Origin: Luminiphilus sp.
Lineage (GTDB): Bacteria; Pseudomonadota; Gammaproteobacteria; Pseudomonadales; Halieaceae
Direction: 5' to 3'
DNA: 58,127 bases
NCBI GenBank assembly: GCA_012270045.1
Contig: JAAXJC010000219.1
Location: 1-58,127, forward strand
This document shows positions 11,473 to 18,227 of this stretch, piece after piece. Below the pieces are notes generated by a model, which saw only the letters and a list, made by a program, of their open reading frames with translations, was not told the DNA's origin and searched no databases. Every line of letters begins with the position of its first letter. Position 1 is the stretch's first letter. The translations under genes and the position numbers were made by a program.

Positions 11473-13211
11473 TGGACCTCGCAACCACCACCTACCTTGT
11501 TGTTGGATTCACCTTCCTGGTTTACATCGGCATCGCCATCGCGGCCCGGGCCGGGGATACCCGGGAGTTTTATGTCGCCGGTGGCGGGGTTCATCCTGTG
11601 GCCAACGGCATGGCGACCGCTGCCGACTGGATGTCAGCGGCTTCGTTTATATCCATGGCCGGACTCATTGGCATTTCCTATAACGGCTACGGCGGCTCTG
11701 TTTTCCTGATGGGTTGGACCGGCGGTTACGTCATCCTGGCCATGCTGCTGGCCCCCTATCTGCGCAAATACGGGAAATTCACCGTTCCCGAATTCATCGG
11801 TGATCGCTATTACTCGGACACGGCCCGTGTGGTGGCGGTGATCTGCCTGATTCTTTGTTCGGTGACCTATGTGATTGGGCAAATGAAGGGGATAGGGGTC
11901 GCGTTTTCACGGTTTCTGGAGACCGATTACGAGACGGGGCTGTATACCGGCATGGTCATTGTTTTCTTCTACGCGGTGTTGGGCGGCATGAAGGGCATTA
12001 CCTATACCCAGATTGCCCAGTACGTTGTCCTGATTCTCGCCTATACCATTCCGGCCATTTTTATCAGCCTGCAGCTGACCGGCAACCCAATACCGCAATT
12101 GGGGTTGGGCAGCACGCTCACCGGCAGCGATACCTACCTGCTGGATAAGCTGGATCAGGTGCTCGCAGAAACTGGGTTCAAGGAATACACGACGTCGGTC
12201 CGGCTGAGCACGCTCAATATGTTTGCCTATACCGCATCGTTAATGATTGGTACTGCAGGTTTACCCCACGTCATTATTCGTTTCTTCACCGTGCCCAAGG
12301 TCCGCGATGCGCGAAAATCGGCGGGCTGGGCGCTGGTGTTCATAGCGATTCTGTACACCACCGCGCCGGCGGTGGCCGCCATGGCGCGCCTCAATATCAT
12401 GCAAACCATTGAACCCATGCCGGGACAGAATATGGAGATAGAACAGCGCCCTGCCTGGTTCCGGACCTGGGAACAAACGGGGCTGCTGACCATAGAGGAC
12501 AAAAACGGTGACGGTCGTCTGCAGTATGTGGCCGATCCCGAGCGCAATGAGTTGGTCAAGCTCGACAACGATATTCTTGTACTGGCTAACCCGGAGATAG
12601 CGCGACTGCCGAACTGGATTATTGCACTGGTAGCAGCTGGTGGGTTGGCAGCAGCGTTGTCCACAGCGGCAGGTCTGTTGCTGGCCATATCCTCCGCGAT
12701 CTCCCATGACCTGCTGAAAAGTACATTTTATCCGTCGATCTCAGAGCAGATGGAGCTGAATGCCTCAAGGGGCGCCATGGCCCTTGCGGTTTTCGGTGCG
12801 GGCTACCTGGGCCTGAATCCGCCGGGTTTTGCTGCGGGTACGGTAGCTCTGGCCTTTGGGCTGGCGGCGGCATCCATTTTTCCTGCCCTGATGATGGGTA
12901 TTTTCTCCACCAGAGTGACCCGGGAGGGTGCTGTCGCGGGCATGGTAGTGGGGTTGGGGGTCACCCTGTTCTATGTGTTTCAGCATAAGGGCGTCATGTT
13001 TGTCTCTGATTGGCGGTTTTTGCCTGGCCTGGGCAGTAATTGGTTTTTTGGGATTGAGCCCAACGCTTTTGGCTGTGTCGGTGCGGTGATTAACTTTGCA
13101 GTGGCATTTGGGGTCACGGCCATTACCGGGGCGCCGCCGGATCGGGTGCGGGCCCTGGTTCAGGAAATTCGTGTGCCCGCAGGGACGACGGCCGCCACGG
13201 CGCTGCACTGA
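11472..13211 (+). CDS. Sodium:solute symporter large subunit (acetate/ActP-like)
   Basis: This 579-residue member of the SSS (solute:sodium symporter) family has about 13 membrane helices. Visible SSS features are REFYVAGGGVHPVANGMATAADWMSAASFI at the start, the PHVIIRFFTVP motif and the long amphipathic helix region. A hydrophilic insertion near residues 315-375 contains DKNGDGRLQY, an EF-hand-like DxNxDG loop also seen in other large subunits of this two-component subclass. Linkage to acs and the porin supports acetate or another short carboxylate as substrate. It is coupled to the DUF4212 gene by a one-base overlap. Confidence 0.92.
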   Translation: MDLATTTYLVVGFTFLVYIGIAIAARAGDTREFYVAGGGVHPVANGMATAADWMSAASFISMAGLIGISYNGYGGSVFLMGWTGGYVILAMLLAPYLRKYGKFTVPEFIGDRYYSDTARVVAVICLILCSVTYVIGQMKGIGVAFSRFLETDYETGLYTGMVIVFFYAVLGGMKGITYTQIAQYVVLILAYTIPAIFISLQLTGNPIPQLGLGSTLTGSDTYLLDKLDQVLAETGFKEYTTSVRLSTLNMFAYTASLMIGTAGLPHVIIRFFTVPKVRDARKSAGWALVFIAILYTTAPAVAAMARLNIMQTIEPMPGQNMEIEQRPAWFRTWEQTGLLTIEDKNGDGRLQYVADPERNELVKLDNDILVLANPEIARLPNWIIALVAAGGLAAALSTAAGLLLAISSAISHDLLKSTFYPSISEQMELNASRGAMALAVFGAGYLGLNPPGFAAGTVALAFGLAAASIFPALMMGIFSTRVTREGAVAGMVVGLGVTLFYVFQHKGVMFVSDWRFLPGLGSNWFFGIEPNAFGCVGAVINFAVAFGVTAITGAPPDRVRALVQEIRVPAGTTAATALH

Positions 13212-13264
13212 TGGCCGAATCCAAAAACACTCTGAAAGGTTGGCGTTTCTTTTATGAACAATAA
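13211..13264 (+). CDS. Possible 17-codon linking ORF
   Basis: An ATG at 13211 shares its A with the symporter TGA, and the frame reads MAESKNTLKGWRFFYEQ to a TAA at 13262. The stop lies inside the first codons of the next gene (ATG at 13254). The arrangement would let ribosomes pass from the symporter to the downstream gene, whose own Shine-Dalgarno is poor. No family is recognisable, and chance is a real possibility at this length. Confidence 0.2.
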   Translation: MAESKNTLKGWRFFYEQ

Positions 13265-13715
13265 GCATGTAGTCACTGCGCTTCTGGTCGCGCCACTGCT
13301 GGCAGTGCTGGCCTGGTTTTTGGTGGGAAGCCGCACCGGGCAACCCGAACAACAGCCGGCTCCCGCGGAGGCCGGTAACAGTTATCCCATGATCGAGAGG
13401 CCCGGCTGCCGCTATCCCGGGGGAGACTGTGGCCTGTCCAATGAAGATTTCAGACTGGCCCTGGCCATTACCCCGGAGGGCCAGCTGCGCATTGCATCGG
13501 CGGTACCCCTGGATTACCTGCTGGTTGGCCTGGTGTCGGAAGCGGGACAGCCGCCCGCGCCCGCCCAGCCGGCGGGTTCAGGAAGAGACCGATGGGTTCA
13601 CAATTTTGGACGGCTACCCGGGAGTGATGACCGTTTGCGGGTGGTGGCCGTTGTCGCCGGAGCATCCTGGTTTGGTGAGGCGGGCCTGACCTTCATGGAA
13701 GCCCCGGATCAGTAA
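13254..13715 (+). CDS. Hypothetical membrane-anchored periplasmic protein
   Basis: I do not recognise this 153-residue protein. It begins MNNKHVVTALLVAPLLAVLAWFLVG, one uncleaved hydrophobic helix or signal anchor. A Pro/Gln/Ala-rich linker follows and then a compact domain from about residue 45 with two cysteines (PGCRYPGGDC) that may form a disulfide. It sits 42 bases after the symporter gene in the same direction, so it may be cotranscribed and act in the envelope. Its end overlaps the convergent panC end by 7 bp. The start is supported only by the hydrophobic segment, since the Shine-Dalgarno is weak. Confidence 0.6.
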   Translation: MNNKHVVTALLVAPLLAVLAWFLVGSRTGQPEQQPAPAEAGNSYPMIERPGCRYPGGDCGLSNEDFRLALAITPEGQLRIASAVPLDYLLVGLVSEAGQPPAPAQPAGSGRDRWVHNFGRLPGSDDRLRVVAVVAGASWFGEAGLTFMEAPDQ

Positions 13716-14560
13716 GCCCGCAGTCGGATGTTGTCAATCAACCGCGTGCTACCGAGGCTGGCAGCGGCAAAAATGGCGATATCCTGATCTCCCGGCTGGG
13801 CCAGTGACAGGTCATCACAGCGCCGCAGTTCGCAATAATCGACCGCAAAGCCCTCGGCCTCGAGGCCCTGGACAGCGTCAGCGCACAGACCCTGAAATTC
13901 ACGCGCACCGGTTGTGATTGCGTCCCTGATTTGCAGGAGGCTTGCGTACAAGTGCGGCGCAAGATCCCGCTCATCTGGACTGAGATAGCCGTTTCTGGAG
14001 CTGAGGGCGAGGCCGTCCGCCGCCCTGGCGGTGGCTACCCCCTCAACGCGTACCGGCATGGCGAGGTCTGCAACCATTTTTTCGATGACCAGCAACTGCT
14101 GCAGGTCTTTCTCACCGAACAGGGCAATGTCTGGCTGGACGAGATTCAGCAGTTTACAGACCACGGTGGTGACGCCGTCAAAATGTCCCGGCCGGTGCCG
14201 TCCGCAGAGTACCTCTGTCAGACCGGGTACACGCACAGCCGTGTGGGTCCTGAGACCCTGGGGATACAACGCGTCGACGTTGGGGGTGAACAAGAGGTCG
14301 GCGCCCGCCTCGGTCAGTAGCTCGATATCCCGATCCAGGGTGCGGGGGTAAGCGTCCAGATCCTCGCCGTCAGCAAACTGCATGGGGTTGACGAAAATAG
14401 AGACCGCCACAGTATCCGCTGAGTCCAGTGCTTTCCTCACCAGTGACAGATGACCGTCATGCAGGTTGCCCATGGTGGGTACGAAGGCCAGGCCTCCCGG
14501 GCCAGTCGGCTGCTCCGCCAGTTGCCGTCGTAGGGCTTGCGGTGTGGCTACAATTTCCAT
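13709..14560 (-). CDS. panC: Pantoate--beta-alanine ligase (pantothenate synthetase)
   Basis: PanC condenses pantoate with beta-alanine using ATP, the last step to pantothenate. The 283 residues contain the nucleotidyltransferase signature FVPTMGNLHDGHLSLV, the FVNPMQF pantoate-binding motif, FGEKDLQQLLVIEKM and SSRNGYL (KMSKS-equivalent). It follows panB by 15 bases in the folK-dNK-panB-panC run and is probably cotranscribed. No oddity beyond the 7-bp convergent overlap at its 3' end. Confidence 0.98.
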   Translation of the reverse strand: MEIVATPQALRRQLAEQPTGPGGLAFVPTMGNLHDGHLSLVRKALDSADTVAVSIFVNPMQFADGEDLDAYPRTLDRDIELLTEAGADLLFTPNVDALYPQGLRTHTAVRVPGLTEVLCGRHRPGHFDGVTTVVCKLLNLVQPDIALFGEKDLQQLLVIEKMVADLAMPVRVEGVATARAADGLALSSRNGYLSPDERDLAPHLYASLLQIRDAITTGAREFQGLCADAVQGLEAEGFAVDYCELRRCDDLSLAQPGDQDIAIFAAASLGSTRLIDNIRLRAY

Positions 14561-14575
14561 GGGCGCTTACCCCGG

Positions 14576-15370
14576 TCAGGAGTAAGTATGTTCTTCCTTG
14601 GGATATACGCCGGTTTTCACGGCCTCAACGAAGGCGCTCAGCGCGGCCTGCACCGATGTCGCACCTTCCATGAAATTCTCGACGAATTTCGGTGGTTGCG
14701 CGCTGAGACCCAGCATGTCGTGGAGCACCAGCACCTGGGCATCGGTACCCGCCCCGGCGCCAATACCGATGGTGGGAATATCCAGCTTGGAGCTGATGTC
14801 TGCCGCGAGATGAGCGGGTATACATTCCAGCACCAGCAGGCTGGCCCCGGCATCCTGAATTTCCACCGCATCGGCCAGGATGGATTTGGCTTCCTTGGGG
14901 GTTCTACCCTGGACCCGATAGCCGCCAAAGACATTGACTGACTGGGGCGTCAGGCCCAGGTGCGCGCATACGGGAATGCCCCGTTCCACCAGGCGGTGGA
15001 TACTTTCACTCAGCCAGACCCCGCCCTCCAGTTTGACCATCTGGGCGCCGGCCTGCATAAGCTGCATGCCGGACTCCAGGGCCTTGTCTGTGGTGTCGTA
15101 GCTCATAAAGGGCATATCGGCGACCACCAGTGAGTTGGGGCGCCCGCGACAGACGCAGCGGGTGTGGTACGCCATGTCGTCAATGCTGACCGGAATCGTG
15201 GTGTCGTGCCCCTGTAAGACCATGCCCAGCGAGTCGCCCACCAGAATGGTTTCCGCACCCGCATCGCTGATGAGGCGGGAAAATGTGGCGTCATAAGCAG
15301 TCATCATGACGAACTTTTCGCGCTCTGCTTTCATGGCGTTGAGCGTGCTGATGGTTACCCGTCTACTCAT
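14576..15370 (-). CDS. panB: 3-methyl-2-oxobutanoate hydroxymethyltransferase
   Basis: PanB transfers a hydroxymethyl group from 5,10-methylene-THF to ketoisovalerate, the committed step of pantothenate synthesis. The 264 residues form the expected TIM barrel. MMTAYDATFSRLISDAGAE, LVGDSLGMVLQGHDTT (Mg binding) and VKLEGG are clear, and HLGLTPQSV is conserved. It lies just upstream of panC on the minus strand, 52 bases after the kinase gene. Confidence 0.98.
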   Translation of the reverse strand: MSRRVTISTLNAMKAEREKFVMMTAYDATFSRLISDAGAETILVGDSLGMVLQGHDTTIPVSIDDMAYHTRCVCRGRPNSLVVADMPFMSYDTTDKALESGMQLMQAGAQMVKLEGGVWLSESIHRLVERGIPVCAHLGLTPQSVNVFGGYRVQGRTPKEAKSILADAVEIQDAGASLLVLECIPAHLAADISSKLDIPTIGIGAGAGTDAQVLVLHDMLGLSAQPPKFVENFMEGATSVQAALSAFVEAVKTGVYPKEEHTYS

Positions 15371-15422
15371 CTACGCTGTCCAAAGAAACGTCCCGATCAT
15401 GGTCATATCTGGCTTGGCAAGG

Positions 15423-16118
15423 TTACCCGAAGAAGGTGGGGTTGAAATAGTGGCGACCACTGCGAATGTCCAGAAGATAGTCTACCAGTTGTCCAAAGTC
15501 TCGATCACCGCGCACCAGATCAATTTCATTGGCGTTGACAATCAGCAAGGGGGCCGCATCGTAGTACAGAAAGAACTCGCTGTAGACCTCATTAATCTGT
15601 TCCAGATACTCCCGGTCTATATTGCGTTCGCTGGCGACACCCCGCTCCAGAATCCGCTCCATCAGCCGGTCCGCCGTCGCCTGCAGGTAGATCACCAGAT
15701 CGGGTACCGGAGCGTCGATGGTCAGTTGCCGAAACACCTTTTCATAGAGGGTGTATTCATCAGAGTCGAGGTTGATGCGCGCAAAAAGCGGGTCCTTATC
15801 AATCAGGAAGTCAGAAACACGCACCGGCTCAAAAATATCGCTTTGTCTCAGGTCCGCGATTTTTTGGCTGCGTTGGAAGAGGAAGAACAACTGCGTGGCG
15901 AGGGCTGCCTCCCGCCGGTTCTGGTAAAACCGCTCCAGAAAAGGGTTTTCGTGGGCATCTTCCAACAGGACCTGGTAATTGAAGGTCTGCGCCAACCGGC
16001 GGGCAAGTGTGGTCTTGCCAACACCAATCGGGCCCTCCACGGCAATATAGCCGGGCAGAGAACGCCCTCGGAGATCAAGGTTGGCAGGCTCAAAAGCATC
16101 CGGTTGATTGGCGTTCAA
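15423..16118 (-). CDS. Deoxynucleoside kinase family protein
   Basis: A 231-residue P-loop kinase of the dNK/deoxyguanosine kinase family (PF01712 type) with Walker A EGPIGVGKTT near residue 28, a lid region (RNIDREYLEQINEVY) and LVIYLQATADRLMERI. It probably phosphorylates deoxynucleosides. A gene of this family between folK and panB is common in related gammaproteobacteria. The start is TTG at 16118, overlapping the folK TGA (TTGA), so it is coupled to folK. Substrate specificity cannot be read from sequence alone. Confidence 0.9.
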   Translation of the reverse strand: MNANQPDAFEPANLDLRGRSLPGYIAVEGPIGVGKTTLARRLAQTFNYQVLLEDAHENPFLERFYQNRREAALATQLFFLFQRSQKIADLRQSDIFEPVRVSDFLIDKDPLFARINLDSDEYTLYEKVFRQLTIDAPVPDLVIYLQATADRLMERILERGVASERNIDREYLEQINEVYSEFFLYYDAAPLLIVNANEIDLVRGDRDFGQLVDYLLDIRSGRHYFNPTFFG

Positions 16119-16636
16119 GGCGGATTCCCATAATCTTCGCCACCTGAAAGCTGGATGTTTCGCTTTATCAGGTGTCCGGTGGTGCAGACAGCGAGCAATG
16201 TACCAATATACTCTCCGTTGGGCATCACATATTCGCGGCCCAGCAGATCCTGTAGCGGTTGCAGCACGAAGTCCCTTAGGTACAAGCCGGGGTGGGGCAG
16301 GGTGAGTCGTTCCTGGTTGATCTCTCTGTTGCCGAATAACAACAGGTCCAGGTCGATGCAGCGCTCACCCCAGTGTCGTCGCCTGACCCGCCCCATACGG
16401 GTCTCAATACCCAACAGATGATCCAGTAGCTCCATGGGTTGCAGGCCTGTTTGCAGTTGCGCACAGGCATTGAGGAACTGGGGTTGATCAGCCGGCCCCA
16501 TTGGTGGCGACTCGTAGACCGGTGACACAGCCAACAGGCGGGTTTGGTCCAGTGCCGCCATCATTTGGCAGGCTGTCGCCAGTTGCCTGGCAGGCTCTTC
16601 TATGTTCGACCCCAATGCCACGAAAGCATTGATCAA
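16115..16636 (-). CDS. folK: 2-amino-4-hydroxy-6-hydroxymethyldihydropteridine diphosphokinase
   Basis: FolK (HPPK) transfers pyrophosphate from ATP to 6-hydroxymethyldihydropterin in folate synthesis. Signatures are FVALGSNIEEP at the start, PQFLNACAQL, and RHWGERCIDLDLLLFG containing the catalytic Asp pair and Arg residues. At 173 residues it is slightly longer than the E. coli enzyme, with an extra C-terminal tail. The start is TTG at 16636 overlapping the pcnB stop (TTGA), and it is coupled downstream to the kinase gene in the same way. Confidence 0.97.
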   Translation of the reverse strand: MINAFVALGSNIEEPARQLATACQMMAALDQTRLLAVSPVYESPPMGPADQPQFLNACAQLQTGLQPMELLDHLLGIETRMGRVRRRHWGERCIDLDLLLFGNREINQERLTLPHPGLYLRDFVLQPLQDLLGREYVMPNGEYIGTLLAVCTTGHLIKRNIQLSGGEDYGNPP

Positions 16637-17907
16637 GGATTGCGATTCCTGCGCGGTCGGCGTCGACGCGGTGGTCGATCGTCTGGACGGGGTGGAGCGG
16701 TGCCCACCAATTCAGGGTGCTTTTGCTGTTGTTGGTCCCAGAATTCGCCGATGCCTTCCAGAGGCTCTCCTGACTCTGCTCGCAACAGCAGCAGATCATA
16801 GGCAGCCCGAAAGCGCCTGTTTGCCAATAAGTCCTTAATTTTCTTGGGTTGCTTGCGTTCCAACCTGGGTTGCAGTTCCCAGATTTCCCTGACCGGGAAG
16901 GAAAACCGCCTGGGGATGGCCATGTGCAGACAGGTCTCGGCAATCACCTGCTGGCCAGCACTGTGCACGGCCTGCAGGGGCGGCTCACCCTGTTGGGCCA
17001 GCGCATTGCCACGAGCCTGGAGTGCTGGCCACAACAGAGCGGCCAGCAAAAATGCCGGTGTGACCGGGCGATCGTCCTTTACCCGCTGGTCGGTGTTTGC
17101 CATGGCGCTGGTGACCAGGGTCCGGTATTGGGGTTCACTGGCAATCAAACTGGCCGCCTCCGGGCAGAGGCAGTGCAGCAAGCCATGTTCCAGCAACAGT
17201 AACAGGGTGGGTTTGCCATAGCCCGCCATGAACAGCTTCAGGAACTCATCAAACAGTCTCGCCGGGGGAATCTCCGTCAGCAGGGCGGCGCACTTGCCAA
17301 TGCCGGCTTCGGTGTCTGCCTCGATGTCAAATTGCAATTTGGCGGCGAAGCGAACCACCCTGAGCATGCGTACCGGGTCCTCCTGATATCGTTTCACCGG
17401 ATCACCGATAACCCTGATCAGCCGCGCCGAGATGTCGCGACCGCCATCAATTTGGTCGAGAACAGTTTCATCCAACGGGTCGTAATACAGCGCGTTGATC
17501 GTCAGGTCTCGACGTGCTGCGTCCTGCTCGAGGGTGCCGTATACGTTGTCTCTCAACAGCAGGCCTTTATCAGAGCGTTTGCTGGCATTCTTGAGTGAGT
17601 CTTCGCTGTCGTGGGGGCCCCTGTAGGTGGTGACCTCAATAACTTCCCTGCCGTCGCGGACGTGTTCTATCTGAAAGCGGCTGCCGATAATTCGATATCG
17701 CCTGAACAACCCTTTGATCTCTTCCGGCTTGGCGTTGGTGGCCACATCGAAGTCCTTTGGCTGCCCACCCAAAATAAGGTCACGGACGGCACCGCCAACG
17801 ATATAGGCTTCAAATCCACTATCGCGGAGTCGTTTTACGATGCGGATCGCGGCCGGGTTGACATGCTGCGGATGAATGGCGTGATCGGACTTTGGGATAC
17901 GGGACAA
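16633..17907 (-). CDS. pcnB: Poly(A) polymerase I
   Basis: PcnB adds poly(A) tails to RNA 3' ends and promotes decay. Homology to other PcnB proteins begins at IPKSDHAIHPQHVNPAA. The nucleotidyltransferase core has VGGAVRDLILGGQPKDFDVAT, with DFD the metal-binding pair, followed by GRDISARLIRVIGDP, RMLRVVRFAAKL and the basic arm IPRRFSFPVREIWELQPRLE. I place the start at TTG 17907 because AGAGGA sits six bases before it. The frame is open to an ATG at 18033, which lacks a Shine-Dalgarno, follows an A-rich tract and would add 42 residues unlike the family. The C-terminus is Arg/Pro-rich. It is coupled to folK. Confidence 0.93.
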   Translation of the reverse strand: MSRIPKSDHAIHPQHVNPAAIRIVKRLRDSGFEAYIVGGAVRDLILGGQPKDFDVATNAKPEEIKGLFRRYRIIGSRFQIEHVRDGREVIEVTTYRGPHDSEDSLKNASKRSDKGLLLRDNVYGTLEQDAARRDLTINALYYDPLDETVLDQIDGGRDISARLIRVIGDPVKRYQEDPVRMLRVVRFAAKLQFDIEADTEAGIGKCAALLTEIPPARLFDEFLKLFMAGYGKPTLLLLLEHGLLHCLCPEAASLIASEPQYRTLVTSAMANTDQRVKDDRPVTPAFLLAALLWPALQARGNALAQQGEPPLQAVHSAGQQVIAETCLHMAIPRRFSFPVREIWELQPRLERKQPKKIKDLLANRRFRAAYDLLLLRAESGEPLEGIGEFWDQQQQKHPELVGTAPPRPDDRPPRRRRPRRNRNP

Positions 17908-17985
17908 CAGACTTCCTCTGGGCAGAGCCTTGGCAAGTGTACTACCGGGCGCTGGCAGGGGGGAATTGGCTTTTTGGGACCCCAC

Positions 17986-18013
17986 AAAGAAACATGGGGA
18001 AGTTGCCTTCCCC
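17986..18013 (-). terminator. Hairpin with GNRA-type loop between cbrB and pcnB
   Basis: Read on the minus strand, GGGGAAG-GCAA-CTTCCCC (18013 to 17996) is a perfect 7-bp stem closed by a GCAA tetraloop, followed by ATGTTTCTTT. It could be a weak intrinsic terminator for a short RNA or an attenuator in front of pcnB. The U content after the stem is moderate and interrupted. Confidence 0.4.
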
Positions 18014-18074
18014 ACCCAGGTCCGTTCTTGCATTTTTTATTGCTTTTGGGCCGTTTATTTTTATTTCGGCTCTG
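17986..18074 (-). ncRNA. Candidate CrcZ-like small RNA or regulated pcnB leader
   Basis: This interval runs from the predicted start of the sigma-54 promoter (about 18074) to the U-rich stretch after a hairpin. It contains an A-rich run of (AAN) triplets (AATAAAAATAA) and a second one (CAATAAAAAATG), the kind of sequence the distal face of Hfq binds in Pseudomonas CrcZ. A perfect 7-bp stem with GCAA loop follows (18013-17996), then ATGTTTCTTT. The location between cbrB and pcnB is exactly that of crcZ in Pseudomonas. At roughly 85-90 nt it is far shorter than CrcZ (about 400 nt), so a structured pcnB leader is the main alternative. Confidence 0.32.
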
Positions 18075-18084
18075 CGCAAAAGTC

Positions 18085-18100
18085 AGCAGGACACATGCCA
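18085..18100 (-). promoter_or_regulatory. Sigma-54 (-24/-12) promoter
   Basis: The minus strand reads TGGCATGTGTCCTGCT, which has the obligatory GG-N10-GC spacing. It matches TGGCAYR-N4-TTGCW at every conserved position except one T in the -12 element. Predicted +1 is near 18074, 41 bases before the ATG at 18033 and 167 before the favoured pcnB start. An EBP gene (cbrB) lies immediately upstream and the operator pair sits 100-125 bp upstream, as expected for sigma-54 promoters. Confidence 0.72.
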
Positions 18101-18172
18101 ACAGAAAAAAAGTATTTATAAACAGCAACTTATGAAAAATTTATCAATGCAGGGCTTTGGTTCCCGGCGAAA

Positions 18173-18204
18173 AGTGTTACTTTTTCACCCCGCAGTGTTA
18201 CTTT
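18173..18204. promoter_or_regulatory. Two 21-bp-phased TGTTAC operators (candidate CbrB UAS)
   Basis: The 11-mer AGTGTTACTTT occurs at 18173-18183 and again at 18194-18204, a centre-to-centre distance of exactly 21 bp, or two helical turns. Each copy is itself a short palindrome (AAAGT-GTT-ACTTT in the first, AGT-GTT-ACT in the second). They lie about 104 and 125 bp upstream of the predicted sigma-54 start, on the same DNA face. TGTTAC/GTAACA half-sites are, from memory, what CbrB binds in Pseudomonas. Confidence 0.6.
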
Positions 18205-18227
18205 CGTCTGCATTGGCTCTGCGAGCT

